In this document: in pieces, positions 16,133-24,095 of the stretch
Position numbering within the stretch: position 1 is the first letter of the stretch
Layout: every line of letters starts with the position of its first letter
Assembly (NCBI RefSeq): GCF_014649115.1
Contig: NZ_BMSK01000013.1
Coordinates: 186,001-250,000 of the forward strand
Source of the DNA: Streptomyces eurythermus
GTDB lineage: Bacteria > Actinomycetota > Actinomycetes > Streptomycetales > Streptomycetaceae
Direction: 5' to 3'
Length of the DNA stretch: 64,000 nucleotides
Notes under the pieces: model-generated
Databases searched by the model: none
Told to the model about the DNA's origin: nothing
The model's input: only the letters and a program-made list of their open reading frames with translations
Program-made: the position numbers and the translations under genes

Positions 16133-16966
16133 ATGTCCCCTTCCGTGCCCTCTCCGGCGCCCTGTCCGCGGCCTTCCGCGCCGCCGCCCGCGTCGTCCTC
16201 CGCGTTACCTTCCGCGGCGGAGCGGACGCACTCCCCCGTGTCGATGATCGACCGGGTGGTGTCCATCTTCGACGTCCTGGAGCAGGCGGACGGTCTGACG
16301 CTGTCGCAGGTGGTACGGCGCACGGGACTGCCTCGTTCCTCCGCGCACCGCATCCTCGAGCAGCTCGTGGAAGTCCGTTTCCTGCGCCGGGACGACAACG
16401 ACTACCGGCTCGGCATGCGGATCATGGAGCTCGGTTCCGTGATGTACCACCAGGACCGGGTCCGGGCCGCCGCGGTGGGCCACCTCCACCAGCTGCACGC
16501 CTGGACCGGGCTGGCCGCGCAACTCGCGGTCCTCGACGAGGGGAAGGTCGTCTACCTCGTCCAGGTCGGCGGCCGCTCCGGCATCCCCTCGCGGTCACTG
16601 GTGAACGGACGGCCGCAGGCCCACCGGACCGTGGTGGGGAAGGCGCTCATGGCCCACTCCCCCGCCGCGTGCTGCGAGGTGGAGCTCGCCCCGCACCGCT
16701 TCCGGGCCGAGCTCGCCGACATCCGGGAGCGTGGTGTCGCCTACGGCCACGAGGAGACCATGCCGGGCGTCGGCTGCGTCGCCGCGCCGGTCATCGGGGC
16801 GGGCGACACCGCGGCGCTCGCCGCCGTGTCGGTCAGCGGCCCGCTCGACCACATGCGCTTCCCGAAGCTCGCGGCCATGGTGCGGCGCACGGCGGCGAGC
16901 GTACGGCGCGGAGCCGCGGCGTCCGGCCGCGGTGACAGCGACGGCGAGGGACCGGCCGCCTCCTGA
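16133..16966 (+). CDS. IclR family transcriptional regulator
   Basis: A 277-residue IclR protein. After a proline/serine-rich 37-residue arm, the winged HTH starts at MIDRVVSIFDVLEQ and includes LSQVVRRTGLPRSSAHRIL; the C-terminal effector domain includes GLAAQLAVLDEGKVVYL and AHRTVVGKALMA, followed by a GCVAAPVIGAG segment. The ATG has GAGGAG 6 bp upstream. It is divergent from the kshA operon and is the natural candidate to read the shared CCGCT-G-AGCGG sites. IclR regulators typically respond to small aromatic or organic-acid effectors. Confidence 0.9.
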   Translation: MSPSVPSPAPCPRPSAPPPASSSALPSAAERTHSPVSMIDRVVSIFDVLEQADGLTLSQVVRRTGLPRSSAHRILEQLVEVRFLRRDDNDYRLGMRIMELGSVMYHQDRVRAAAVGHLHQLHAWTGLAAQLAVLDEGKVVYLVQVGGRSGIPSRSLVNGRPQAHRTVVGKALMAHSPAACCEVELAPHRFRAELADIRERGVAYGHEETMPGVGCVAAPVIGAGDTAALAAVSVSGPLDHMRFPKLAAMVRRTAASVRRGAAASGRGDSDGEGPAAS

Positions 16967-17038
16967 CGTACGCCCACGCGGGGCCCTGCCCCGAAGTCCC
17001 GTCGCCCCCTGTCCACTTGTTCCTGTAGCGGAGTTCCC

Positions 17039-17935
17039 ATGGACGTCCCCAGACGCACCTTCCTCGGCGCCGCGGCGGCCGTGGCCGTCACCACCGGCAC
17101 GGCCGTCACCGCCGCTCCCCCGGTCGCGTCCGCCTCGCCGACCACCATCCGCCACTTTCCGCTCCGGGGCGCGGCCAACCTCCGTGACCTGGGCGGCTGT
17201 CCCACGCGGAGCGGCCGGCAGGTCGGTTACGGCCGGGTCTACCGCTCCGACGCGCCGAACAGGCTCACCCCAGACGACCTGGTGACCCTCGACGGCCTCG
17301 GCCTGCGCACGGTCCTCGACTACCGGATCCCCCTGGAGGTCGACTCCGACGGCGCGGACATCCTCTGCCCGGGCCTCGGCTCCACCTCCCACAGCATCAC
17401 CGACTCCGGGCTGTACGCCTACACGAAGGACGCCCTCTCGTGCGCGGACCCGGTCAGACAGCGGCAGCTGCTCGGTGACGGCAAGGCAGCCGAGTTCCTG
17501 ACCGGGGTCTACCGCGCCTTCGTCACCGTCGCCGGCAACCGCGCGCGGTTCGCCGAGGTCCTGCGCGCCCTCGCGAGCGGCGACGGCCTCCCGCTCCTCT
17601 ACCACTGCACGTCCGGCAAGGACCGCACGGGCTGGGCGGCCTACCTCGTCCTGCTGGCCCTCGGCGTGCCGGAGGCCACGGCACGCGAGGACTACCTGGC
17701 GTCGAACACCTTCCGGGCCGCCGCGGACGCGAGGACCCGCGAGGGGATCAAGGCGGCCGGGATGATGGAGAACCCGGATCCGCTGATCCCGCTCCGGGAA
17801 GTACGCGCGGAGTACCTGGACGCCGCGCCGGCCGAGGTCAGGAAGGGCTACGGCTGCCTGCGCGCCCACTTCACCGACGGCCTCGGCCTGGACTCCCGCA
17901 CCGTGGACGGGCTCCGCGAGCGGATGCTTCTGTGA
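17039..17935 (+). CDS. Secreted (Tat) tyrosine-protein phosphatase
   Basis: A 298-residue protein-tyrosine/serine phosphatase of the bacterial PtpA/MptpB-like family. The N-terminus has a twin-arginine signal (RRTFLGAAAAVAV) ending around residue 33, so the enzyme is probably exported folded. The domain begins ANLRDLGG, and the P-loop HCTSGKDRTGW puts the catalytic cysteine at C190. Similar proteins hydrolyse phosphotyrosine or phosphoinositides. It lies between iclR and the hydroxysteroid dehydrogenase, but an obvious link to the steroid genes is lacking. Confidence 0.88.
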   Translation: MDVPRRTFLGAAAAVAVTTGTAVTAAPPVASASPTTIRHFPLRGAANLRDLGGCPTRSGRQVGYGRVYRSDAPNRLTPDDLVTLDGLGLRTVLDYRIPLEVDSDGADILCPGLGSTSHSITDSGLYAYTKDALSCADPVRQRQLLGDGKAAEFLTGVYRAFVTVAGNRARFAEVLRALASGDGLPLLYHCTSGKDRTGWAAYLVLLALGVPEATAREDYLASNTFRAAADARTREGIKAAGMMENPDPLIPLREVRAEYLDAAPAEVRKGYGCLRAHFTDGLGLDSRTVDGLRERMLL

Positions 17936-18032
17936 CGGCCCGGCCGTTCACGCGCGGGCATGACCACCTCGACCCTGTGTACCGACAACACCGCCCCGCG
18001 TTCCCAGCGGCGGCGCACGGCACGGAGGAACC

Positions 18033-18803
18033 ATGACGAACGATCTGTCCGGCAAGACCGTCATCATCACCGGCGCGGCCCGCGGCCTGGGCGCGGAGGC
18101 GGCCCGGCAGGCCGTCGCGGCCGGCGCGCGGGTCGTCCTCACCGACGTACGGGAGGAGGAGGGCAGGGCGACGGCCTCCGCGCTCGGGGAGCGGGCGGCG
18201 CGATTCCTCGCGCACGACGTGACGTCCGAGGAGGACTGGGAGCGGGTGGTGGCCTACGCGGTGGCGGAATTCGGCGCCGTGCACGGGCTGGTGAACAACG
18301 CCGGCATAGCCACCGGGGCGTTGCTGGAAGCGGAGTCGGTGGAGGGCTTCCGCAAGGTCGTCGACATCAATCTCACCGGCGTCTTCATCGGCATGAAGGC
18401 CGTCATCCCGGTGATGAAGGAGAACGGCGGCGGCTCCATCGTCAACATCTCGTCGGCCGCCGGCCTGATGGGCCTGGCGCTGACCGCCGGCTACGGCGCG
18501 TCCAAGTGGGCGGTGCGGGGACTGACCAAGATCGGCGCGGTGGAGCTGGGAACGGCCGGGATCCGCGTCAATTCCGTCCACCCCGGCATGACCTACACCC
18601 CGATGACCGCCTCGGTCGGCATCGAGCGGGGCCCGGGCAACTACCCGAACACCCCCATGGGGCGGGTCGGCGAGGCGGCGGAGGTCGCGGGCGCGGTGGT
18701 CTTCCTGCTGTCGGACGCGGCGGCCTACGTCACGGGCGCCGAACTCGCGGTGGACGGCGGCTGGACGGCCGGCCCGACGGTCCGGTACGCGATGGGCGAC
18801 TGA
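18033..18803 (+). CDS. 3alpha (or 20beta)-hydroxysteroid dehydrogenase, SDR family
   Basis: A 256-residue SDR very close to the Streptomyces (exfoliatus/hydrogenans) 3alpha,20beta-hydroxysteroid dehydrogenase as I remember it; matching stretches include VVDINLTGVFIGMKAVIP, SSAAGLMGLALT, RVNSVHPGMTYTPMT and GNYPNTPMGRVGE. The NAD motif TGAARGLG is at residues 13-20, and the catalytic set is N113, S141, Y154 and K158. It interconverts 3alpha- or 20beta-hydroxyls with ketones on C19-C21 steroids. The ATG follows GGAGGA. This gene is the strongest single hint that the cluster handles steroids. Confidence 0.93.
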   Translation: MTNDLSGKTVIITGAARGLGAEAARQAVAAGARVVLTDVREEEGRATASALGERAARFLAHDVTSEEDWERVVAYAVAEFGAVHGLVNNAGIATGALLEAESVEGFRKVVDINLTGVFIGMKAVIPVMKENGGGSIVNISSAAGLMGLALTAGYGASKWAVRGLTKIGAVELGTAGIRVNSVHPGMTYTPMTASVGIERGPGNYPNTPMGRVGEAAEVAGAVVFLLSDAAAYVTGAELAVDGGWTAGPTVRYAMGD

Positions 18804-18829
18804 CGGCGGGGGCGCGCGGGCCGGGGGAA

Positions 18830-19438
18830 GGACCGGCTCAAGGGCGCGCCCCCCTCCGGCGATCCCCGGCACGGCCGGAAACCGTCGGGCGGCCGCGGTC
18901 CGGCATTCCCCAGCCACAGACGCCGGGGCCGCCGCTCGTCCGATCGGCGCCGGGCGGCACGGACTTCGCGCCACGCGTCTCGCGCTGGGCGGCCTTCGGG
19001 AGCAAGCCGCCTCCCGTACTGCCGGCCCTGGCGGTGCGGGAGGTCCGGATGGCGGGAGCAGGCCGGGCCGGACGACCCCGACGCCGGTCGCGGGACCGAA
19101 GGCGTCGGTGAACGGCAGGGCCCGGGCGCCGCCGCGCACCCAGGCGACCCGGGCGGCATCCGCCGCAGGGCGAAGTCGAGCATGCCGGCGCCGAAGCCGA
19201 CCCCGGTGACGCTGAGGCGGCACGGCCGGGCGAGCGGCCGTGTCCCGGCGCCGGTGCCGCGGCACAGGCCGAGCCCGTCCGCGAACGGTCCGAGCGGCGC
19301 GAGCGCCTCGGCCGCGGCGTCCAGCACGTGGTCGGAGGTGGGATCGAACTCCGGTGCGAGCATGCCGTATCCGCGTTTGACCGACGACGGGTCCTGTACG
19401 GCGAGTTCGCGGAGCGCTGGGCACTCGGGACCGCACAT
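18830..19438 (-). pseudogene. Decayed class I SAM-dependent methyltransferase
   Basis: Reading from ATG 19438 gives a methyltransferase N-terminus: YGMLAPEFDPTSDHVLDAA, then GLCRGTGAGTRPLAR (motif I) and VTGVGFGAGMLDFALRRMP. The frame is lost near 19155, and the expected continuation (ARVAWVRGGARALPFTDAF) lies in another frame down to about 19080. Beyond that only patches are recognisable, with a possible return to the first frame. Key acidic residues of the SAM site are also replaced by glycine. Frameshift plus motif loss shows a dead gene; the 3' boundary is approximate. This explains most of the 756-bp gap between the HSD and the lipoprotein gene. Confidence 0.7.
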
Positions 19439-19559
19439 GCCGGCAGCCTACGGCGCCACGGCGGACCGCCGTCGCAGACCCCGGTGCCGCCCTGGGCCGA
19501 GCACGGCGGAGCCGCGTGCTTCGGAGTTCATGCCGGGCCCCGCCCACGGCCGGTCCGGC

Positions 19560-20021
19560 TCAGCCGTAGGTCTCGCGGCAGAGGCGGACGATCTCGGGGG
19601 CCGCCACGCCGTCCGCCCTGCGGCACAGGGCGCGCATCACGGCGGCGGGCGGGCGGGAGACCGTACGGGGCCGGGGGGCCTGGTGCCGCACGGGCGGGCG
19701 GCGCTTCGCGCGCGGCTGAGGGGCCGGTGCGGCGGGGGTGGTCCGGGGCGCGGCGGGCGCCGGACCACCGCCGGACGCGGGCCCTCGGGTCCGGGCCGCC
19801 GGGCCCGGCCGGTCGGGGTGCCTGTCGCCGGTGCGCACGAGCGCCGCCCCGGCGGCCGGCTCGCTCACCGGGGACCGCAGGAGCGACGGTCTCGTCTCGG
19901 CGTCCGGCGGGAGGGCGCGCCGGGAGCCGGCGGCTCCGGGCTGGGGGGCGGGGTTGACGGTGGTGCAGCCGGCGACGCTCACCAGAGCGGCGACCACCAG
20001 CGGAAGAAGTCGGCGAGGCAC
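19560..20021 (-). CDS. Putative lipoprotein of unknown function
   Basis: A 153-residue protein with a lipoprotein signal: after PRRLLPLVV comes a lipobox LVSVAGC, giving a lipidated cysteine around residue 19. The middle is low-complexity Pro/Ala/Arg-rich, and only the last 25 residues (ALCRRADGVAAPEIVRLCRETYG region) look structured, with two cysteines that could form a disulfide. The GTG at 20021 has GTGAG upstream; the longer frame from 20114 would bury the signal peptide. I do not recognise a function. Confidence 0.65.
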   Translation of the reverse strand: MPRRLLPLVVAALVSVAGCTTVNPAPQPGAAGSRRALPPDAETRPSLLRSPVSEPAAGAALVRTGDRHPDRPGPAARTRGPASGGGPAPAAPRTTPAAPAPQPRAKRRPPVRHQAPRPRTVSRPPAAVMRALCRRADGVAAPEIVRLCRETYG

Positions 20022-20525
20022 GCGCTCACTGTGCCGCACCGCCCGCGGCGACGGTCCGCTCCACGCCGGATCACCACCCCCACGAGCGACCGGCCGGGGT
20101 GACGGGCCCGGCACGATGATCGGGTGTCCGCACCGGTCGTCGGCAACTTCCCGCCGGACGCTCGCCGTTGCGTGGTGCGGTCGGCGGGCCCGGCGGGCGC
20201 CTCCGGCCCTGCGGGAATGCCACGATCCGGTGGTTTGTTGTCCGAGTCACGGACGCAGCACCCCATCCAGTGGTAGCGTGCTATCAGCACTCGTGCACGC
20301 CCACAGTGGCCGCCGGTGCCAGTCTCTCCTTCTCAGTTGATCGGTTCGCCGCTGTCCCGGATTCCCCGGTCCCCGGCGCGTCAGCTTCCCGGTACCGCCT
20401 CGTGACGGGCCTTCTCCGCCGCGCCCGAGGCACCGTCTCCGCCGCCCGGAGGCAGTCGCAGACGCCTCCCGCTCGCGGCCTCACCCCGCTCCTCCTCCCT
20501 GTTCCGTCCGCGAAAGGACACCCGC
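20022..20525 (+). promoter_or_regulatory. Long upstream region and C-rich leader of the second rho gene
   Basis: No convincing gene lies in these 504 bp. A TAGCGT at 20274-20279 could be a -10 element, though no good -35 is present. The last 200 bp are C-rich and poor in G over stretches (for example CTCACCCCGCTCCTCCTCCC near 20480-20499), as Rho utilisation sites are. Rho genes elsewhere are autoregulated by Rho-dependent termination in their leaders, so this may be a rut site. The ribosome binding site AAAGGA lies 10 bp before the rho ATG. Confidence 0.4.
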
Positions 20526-21674
20526 ATGACCACCACACTCGCACCCCCTTCCGAGGCCCCGCAGGCACCGGCCGCCCCGCTCGTCACCGGCGTCCTGGAC
20601 ATCGACGCGCACGGGAAGGGACATCTCAGGGCCGCGAGCCTGCTGCCCTCCCCCGCCGACCCGCAGGTCGCACCAGCCCTCGTGCGCCGCCACGGACTGC
20701 GCAAGGGCGATCTGATCGAGGGTGTCCGGGGCGACCGGCGGACCCTGACCGAGATCGCGCGCGTCAACGGACGCGCCCCCGGGGAACCCCGCGCGCGCCG
20801 CCGCTTCCACGAGCTCACCCCGCTCCATCCGCACCGTCGCCTGCGCCTGGAACACCCCGGCGCCGGACTGACCGGGCGCCTCGCCGATCTGCTCGCGCCG
20901 GTCGGCAAGGGGCAGCGCGGCCTCATCGTGGCACCGCCCAAGAGCGGCAAGACCGTGCTGCTCCAGCAGCTCGCCGCCGCCGTGGCCGGCAACCACCCCG
21001 AGTGCCGGCTGATCGTCCTGCTGCTCGACGAGCGGCCCGAGGAGGTCACCGAGATGCGCCGCTCGGTGCGCGGCGAGGTGTACGCCTCCACCTTCGACCG
21101 CTCGCCCAAGGACCACATCGCCCTCGCCGAACTGGTCGTGGAACGGGCGAAACGGCTGGTCGAGGCCGGTGAGGACGTCGTCGTGCTGCTGGACTCGCTG
21201 ACCCGGCTGTGCCGCGCGTACAACAACGCCTCCGCCGTCGGCGGCCGCACCCTGAGCGGCGGCGTCGACGCGGGCGCGCTGATCGGCCCCAAGCGGTTCT
21301 TCGGCGCCGCGCGCCAGGCCGAGGAGGGCGGCTCCCTGACCATCCTCGCCTCGGCGCTGGTGGACACCGGCTCCCGGGCCGACGGGTACTTCTTCGAGGA
21401 GCTGAAGAGCACCGGCAACATGGAGCTGCGCCTGGACCGGGAGCTGGCCGCCCGGCGGGTCTTCCCGGCCGTGGACATCGACGCCAGCGGCACCCGCCGC
21501 GAGGAACTGCTGCTCACCCCGGCCGAGTTGACCGCCGTACGCGGACTGCGCCGGGCCCTGCGCTCCCGGGAGGGCGGCCCGTCCGCCGTGGAGACCCTGC
21601 TCGAACGGCTGCGTGCCACCCCGGACAACGCCGCGTTCCTGCGGCAGATCCGGCCCACCCTCCCGGCCGGCTGA
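20526..21674 (+). CDS. rho: Short second transcription termination factor Rho
   Basis: A 382-residue hexameric RNA-dependent ATPase/helicase. The C-terminal ATPase is complete: Walker A APPKSGKT (residues 136-143), LLLDERPEEVTEMRR, LLDSLTRLCRAYN, and the loop GPKRFFGAARQAEEGGSL with TGNMEL. The large disordered insertion of actinobacterial housekeeping Rho is absent. In the N-terminal cold-shock RNA-binding domain the usual GFGFLR reads GKGHLR, so two aromatic RNA-contact residues are lost. This suggests a specialised paralogue with altered primary-site binding. It could also be an antibiotic-insensitive spare. A C-rich leader precedes it. Confidence 0.9.
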   Translation: MTTTLAPPSEAPQAPAAPLVTGVLDIDAHGKGHLRAASLLPSPADPQVAPALVRRHGLRKGDLIEGVRGDRRTLTEIARVNGRAPGEPRARRRFHELTPLHPHRRLRLEHPGAGLTGRLADLLAPVGKGQRGLIVAPPKSGKTVLLQQLAAAVAGNHPECRLIVLLLDERPEEVTEMRRSVRGEVYASTFDRSPKDHIALAELVVERAKRLVEAGEDVVVLLDSLTRLCRAYNNASAVGGRTLSGGVDAGALIGPKRFFGAARQAEEGGSLTILASALVDTGSRADGYFFEELKSTGNMELRLDRELAARRVFPAVDIDASGTRREELLLTPAELTAVRGLRRALRSREGGPSAVETLLERLRATPDNAAFLRQIRPTLPAG

Positions 21675-21774
21675 CCCCGGCCCCGGGCGCCCCGGGTGCG
21701 GCATCCGGGTTGCCCGGCGCCCCGAACGGCCCCGGCGGGGTGAGGGACCCGCACCCTGTTCGTAGGTTGATCGT

Positions 21775-22950
21775 ATGATCACCGGATTCTCGTATCGCGC
21801 GGCAGTGTCGGCCTGCTCCCTCTGTGTGGCGGGCCTGCTGGTGCTCACACCGGCCGCTGCCGCCGCCGGACCCCCGGCCGGGGAACCCGCCCCGCCCCGC
21901 CCCCCGGCGGTGATGCCCGGGCCGTCCCTGCTGTACAGGTCCGGCACCCAGGTCCGGCCGCACCGGGACGCCCCCGAGCTGCCCGACGTCTCGGCGCTCT
22001 CCTGGCTCATCGCCGACGCGGGCAGCGGCGAGGTGCTGGCCGCGCACGACGCCCACCGCGAACTGCCCCCCGCCAGCACCCTGAAGACCCTGTTCGCGCT
22101 CACCGTCCTGCCCACGCTCCCCGGCGGGCTCCAGCACACCGTGGACTACGACGAACTGGCCGACGTCGGCGAGGGCAGCAGCCTGGTCGGCGTCGAGGAG
22201 GGGCACACCTACCGGGTGGCCGACCTGTGGCGGGGGGTGTTCCTCAGCTCCGGGAACGACGCCGTGCACGTCCTCGCCCGGCTCGGCGGCGGCTGGGAGG
22301 CCACCGCCGCCCGGATGCAGGACAAGGCCCGCTCGCTCGGCGCGCTGGACACCCATGTCGTCTCCCCGGACGGCTACGACGCCCCCGGCCAGGTGTCCTC
22401 CGCCTTCGACCTCGCGGTGTTCGGCCGGGCGGGCCTGCGCGACCCCGACTTCGCCCGGTACTGCGGCACCGCCGAGGCCGACTTCCCCGGTGACGGCTCG
22501 TCGTACCCCATCGAGAACACCAACCGGCTGCTGACCGGCGAGGACGGCGTGGCGCCGTACCCCGGGCTGATCGGGATCAAGAACGGCTACACCAGCAACG
22601 CGGGCAACACGCTCGTGGCCGCGGCGCGCCGCGACGGGCACACCCTCGTGGTGAGTGTCCTCAACCCTCAGGCCGACGGCGGGTTGACCGTGTACGAGGA
22701 GGCCCGCGCGCTGCTCGACTGGGGCTTCGCGGCGGCCGGACAGGTGGACCCGGTGGGCTCGCTGGACGGACTGCGCCCGCCCTCCCGCACGGAGCCGTCG
22801 GCCGCGCCGGTGGCGGCGGCCGGGGCGCCGGCCTCGGACGACGACTCGGACTGGTCCCCCGCCGCCGTCGTGGCGGGACTCACCGGGCTCGGCGCGGGGG
22901 CCGTGGCGCTGGCGCTGCGGGCCAAGGGCGGCCGGACGGCCCGCGGCTGA
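21775..22950 (+). CDS. D-alanyl-D-alanine carboxypeptidase (S11, DacC/PBP5-like)
   Basis: A 391-residue penicillin-binding protein that trims pentapeptides in the cell wall. It has an N-terminal signal peptide (hydrophobic residues 9-31), S101-x2-K104 (STLK), S159-G160-N161, and K269-N-G in place of the canonical KTG. A C-terminal hydrophobic helix after residue 355 followed by basic residues anchors it in the membrane. The KNG variant is found in some actinobacterial family members. Its last 283 bp are overlapped on the other strand by the glycosyltransferase gene. Confidence 0.9.
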   Translation: MITGFSYRAAVSACSLCVAGLLVLTPAAAAAGPPAGEPAPPRPPAVMPGPSLLYRSGTQVRPHRDAPELPDVSALSWLIADAGSGEVLAAHDAHRELPPASTLKTLFALTVLPTLPGGLQHTVDYDELADVGEGSSLVGVEEGHTYRVADLWRGVFLSSGNDAVHVLARLGGGWEATAARMQDKARSLGALDTHVVSPDGYDAPGQVSSAFDLAVFGRAGLRDPDFARYCGTAEADFPGDGSSYPIENTNRLLTGEDGVAPYPGLIGIKNGYTSNAGNTLVAAARRDGHTLVVSVLNPQADGGLTVYEEARALLDWGFAAAGQVDPVGSLDGLRPPSRTEPSAAPVAAAGAPASDDDSDWSPAAVVAGLTGLGAGAVALALRAKGGRTARG

Positions 22951-24095
22951 CCCGCCGGCAGGCCGAGCAGCAGACCCAGCGAGACCCAGACGTAGGCGTT
23001 GGCGCCGAGGAACCCGTCGAGGCCCGAGGCGTCACCGGCCCACAGCCAGACCACGCTGGTGCACAGCACCGCGTACAGGGCGGCCGCGATCCGCGGACGC
23101 CCGGCGCGGACCAGGACCGCGAAGGACGGCAGCAGCCACACCAGATGGTGCACCCAGGTGATCGGGCTGACCAGGCAGGCCGTGATGCCGGTGAGGGCGA
23201 ACGCCGCCGGCCAGTCGCCGGCCGCGGCCGCCCGGCGCGCCCGCCACGCCCAGACGCACAGGGTCAGCAGGACCGCCGACGCCCACAGTGGGCGGCCGGT
23301 CTCGCCGAGGCGGGCCAGCACCCCTTGCAGCGACTGGTTCGACACATAGTCGAGCCGCCCCACCCGGCCGGTGTCCCACAGCGCCTCGGTCCAGTAGAAC
23401 CGGGAGGCCGCCGGGTCGGCCCAGGCGGCCAGCGCGGTCGCACCGGCGGCGACCGCCGTCGCGACGGCCGCCGCCCGGCGCCGCCCGGCGAGCAGCAGCA
23501 GCCCGATGAACAGGACGGGCGTCAGCTTCACCGCGGCGGCCAGCCCGGTCCCGGCGCCCGCCCAGCGGCCCCGGCCGGTCGTCAGCAGCAGGCAGTCGGC
23601 GAGGACGAGGGCCAGCAGCACCAGGTTCACCTGGCCGAAGCTGAAGGTGTCCCGCAACGGCTCGAACAGGGCCAGCAGGCACAGGCACAGCGCCCACCGG
23701 TACCAGCCGCGGCGCCGCCGGCCGGGCCCGGCCAGCACCCACAGCACCGCCGCGAGCGCGGCCAGGTTCACCAGCAGGGACACGACGACCGCCGCGGTCC
23801 GGCCGAGCAGGGCCAGCGGCAGCATGGCCACGGCGGCGAACGGCGGATAGGTGAAGCCGTACACCGTGCCCGGCACCCGGTAGTCGTAGATCCGGCCGCC
23901 GTGGTGCGCCCAGGTGTGCACGGTGCCGTAGTACACGCGCAGGTCGAAGAAGCCCCGCAGCAGCGGCACGGTCGCCGTGAACGCGGTGACGGCCGCCACC
24001 AGCAGCAGGACCAGCAGCAGCCGGCCCCCGTCCGTGCGCGGCCCCGAGTGTTCCGGTCGTACGCGCGTTCCCCCGGATCGGCTCGGGCCCGTCAT
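22668..24095 (-). CDS. GT87-type polyprenol-phosphate mannosyltransferase
   Basis: A multi-pass GT-C glycosyltransferase of 475 residues in this reading. The hydrophobic core includes FDLRVYYGTVHTWAHHGG with the GT-C acidic loop, TYPPFAAVAMLPLALLG and PITWVHHLVWLLPSFAVL, typical of mycobacterial/streptomycete GT87 proteins that use polyprenyl-phospho-mannose. The ATG overlaps the stop of the upstream mptB-like gene (ATGA). The family-like sequence ends around residue 380 (GLLLGLPAG); the remaining ~95 codons are antisense to the carboxypeptidase gene and low-complexity, because no stop occurs until 22668. Likely part of lipoglycan or glycoprotein mannosylation. Confidence 0.8.
   Translation of the reverse strand: MTGPSRSGGTRVRPEHSGPRTDGGRLLLVLLLVAAVTAFTATVPLLRGFFDLRVYYGTVHTWAHHGGRIYDYRVPGTVYGFTYPPFAAVAMLPLALLGRTAAVVVSLLVNLAALAAVLWVLAGPGRRRRGWYRWALCLCLLALFEPLRDTFSFGQVNLVLLALVLADCLLLTTGRGRWAGAGTGLAAAVKLTPVLFIGLLLLAGRRRAAAVATAVAAGATALAAWADPAASRFYWTEALWDTGRVGRLDYVSNQSLQGVLARLGETGRPLWASAVLLTLCVWAWRARRAAAAGDWPAAFALTGITACLVSPITWVHHLVWLLPSFAVLVRAGRPRIAAALYAVLCTSVVWLWAGDASGLDGFLGANAYVWVSLGLLLGLPAGQPRAVRPPLARSASATAPAPSPVSPATTAAGDQSESSSEAGAPAAATGAADGSVREGGRSPSSEPTGSTCPAAAKPQSSSARASSYTVNPPSA

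Noticed and set aside
17871..19547. Long minus-strand frame covering the hydroxysteroid dehydrogenase and upstream region as one gene
   Set aside because: Only its part near 19080-19155 shows methyltransferase-like residues; the rest is antisense to the intact SDR, so it belongs to the pseudogene reading and not to a real gene.
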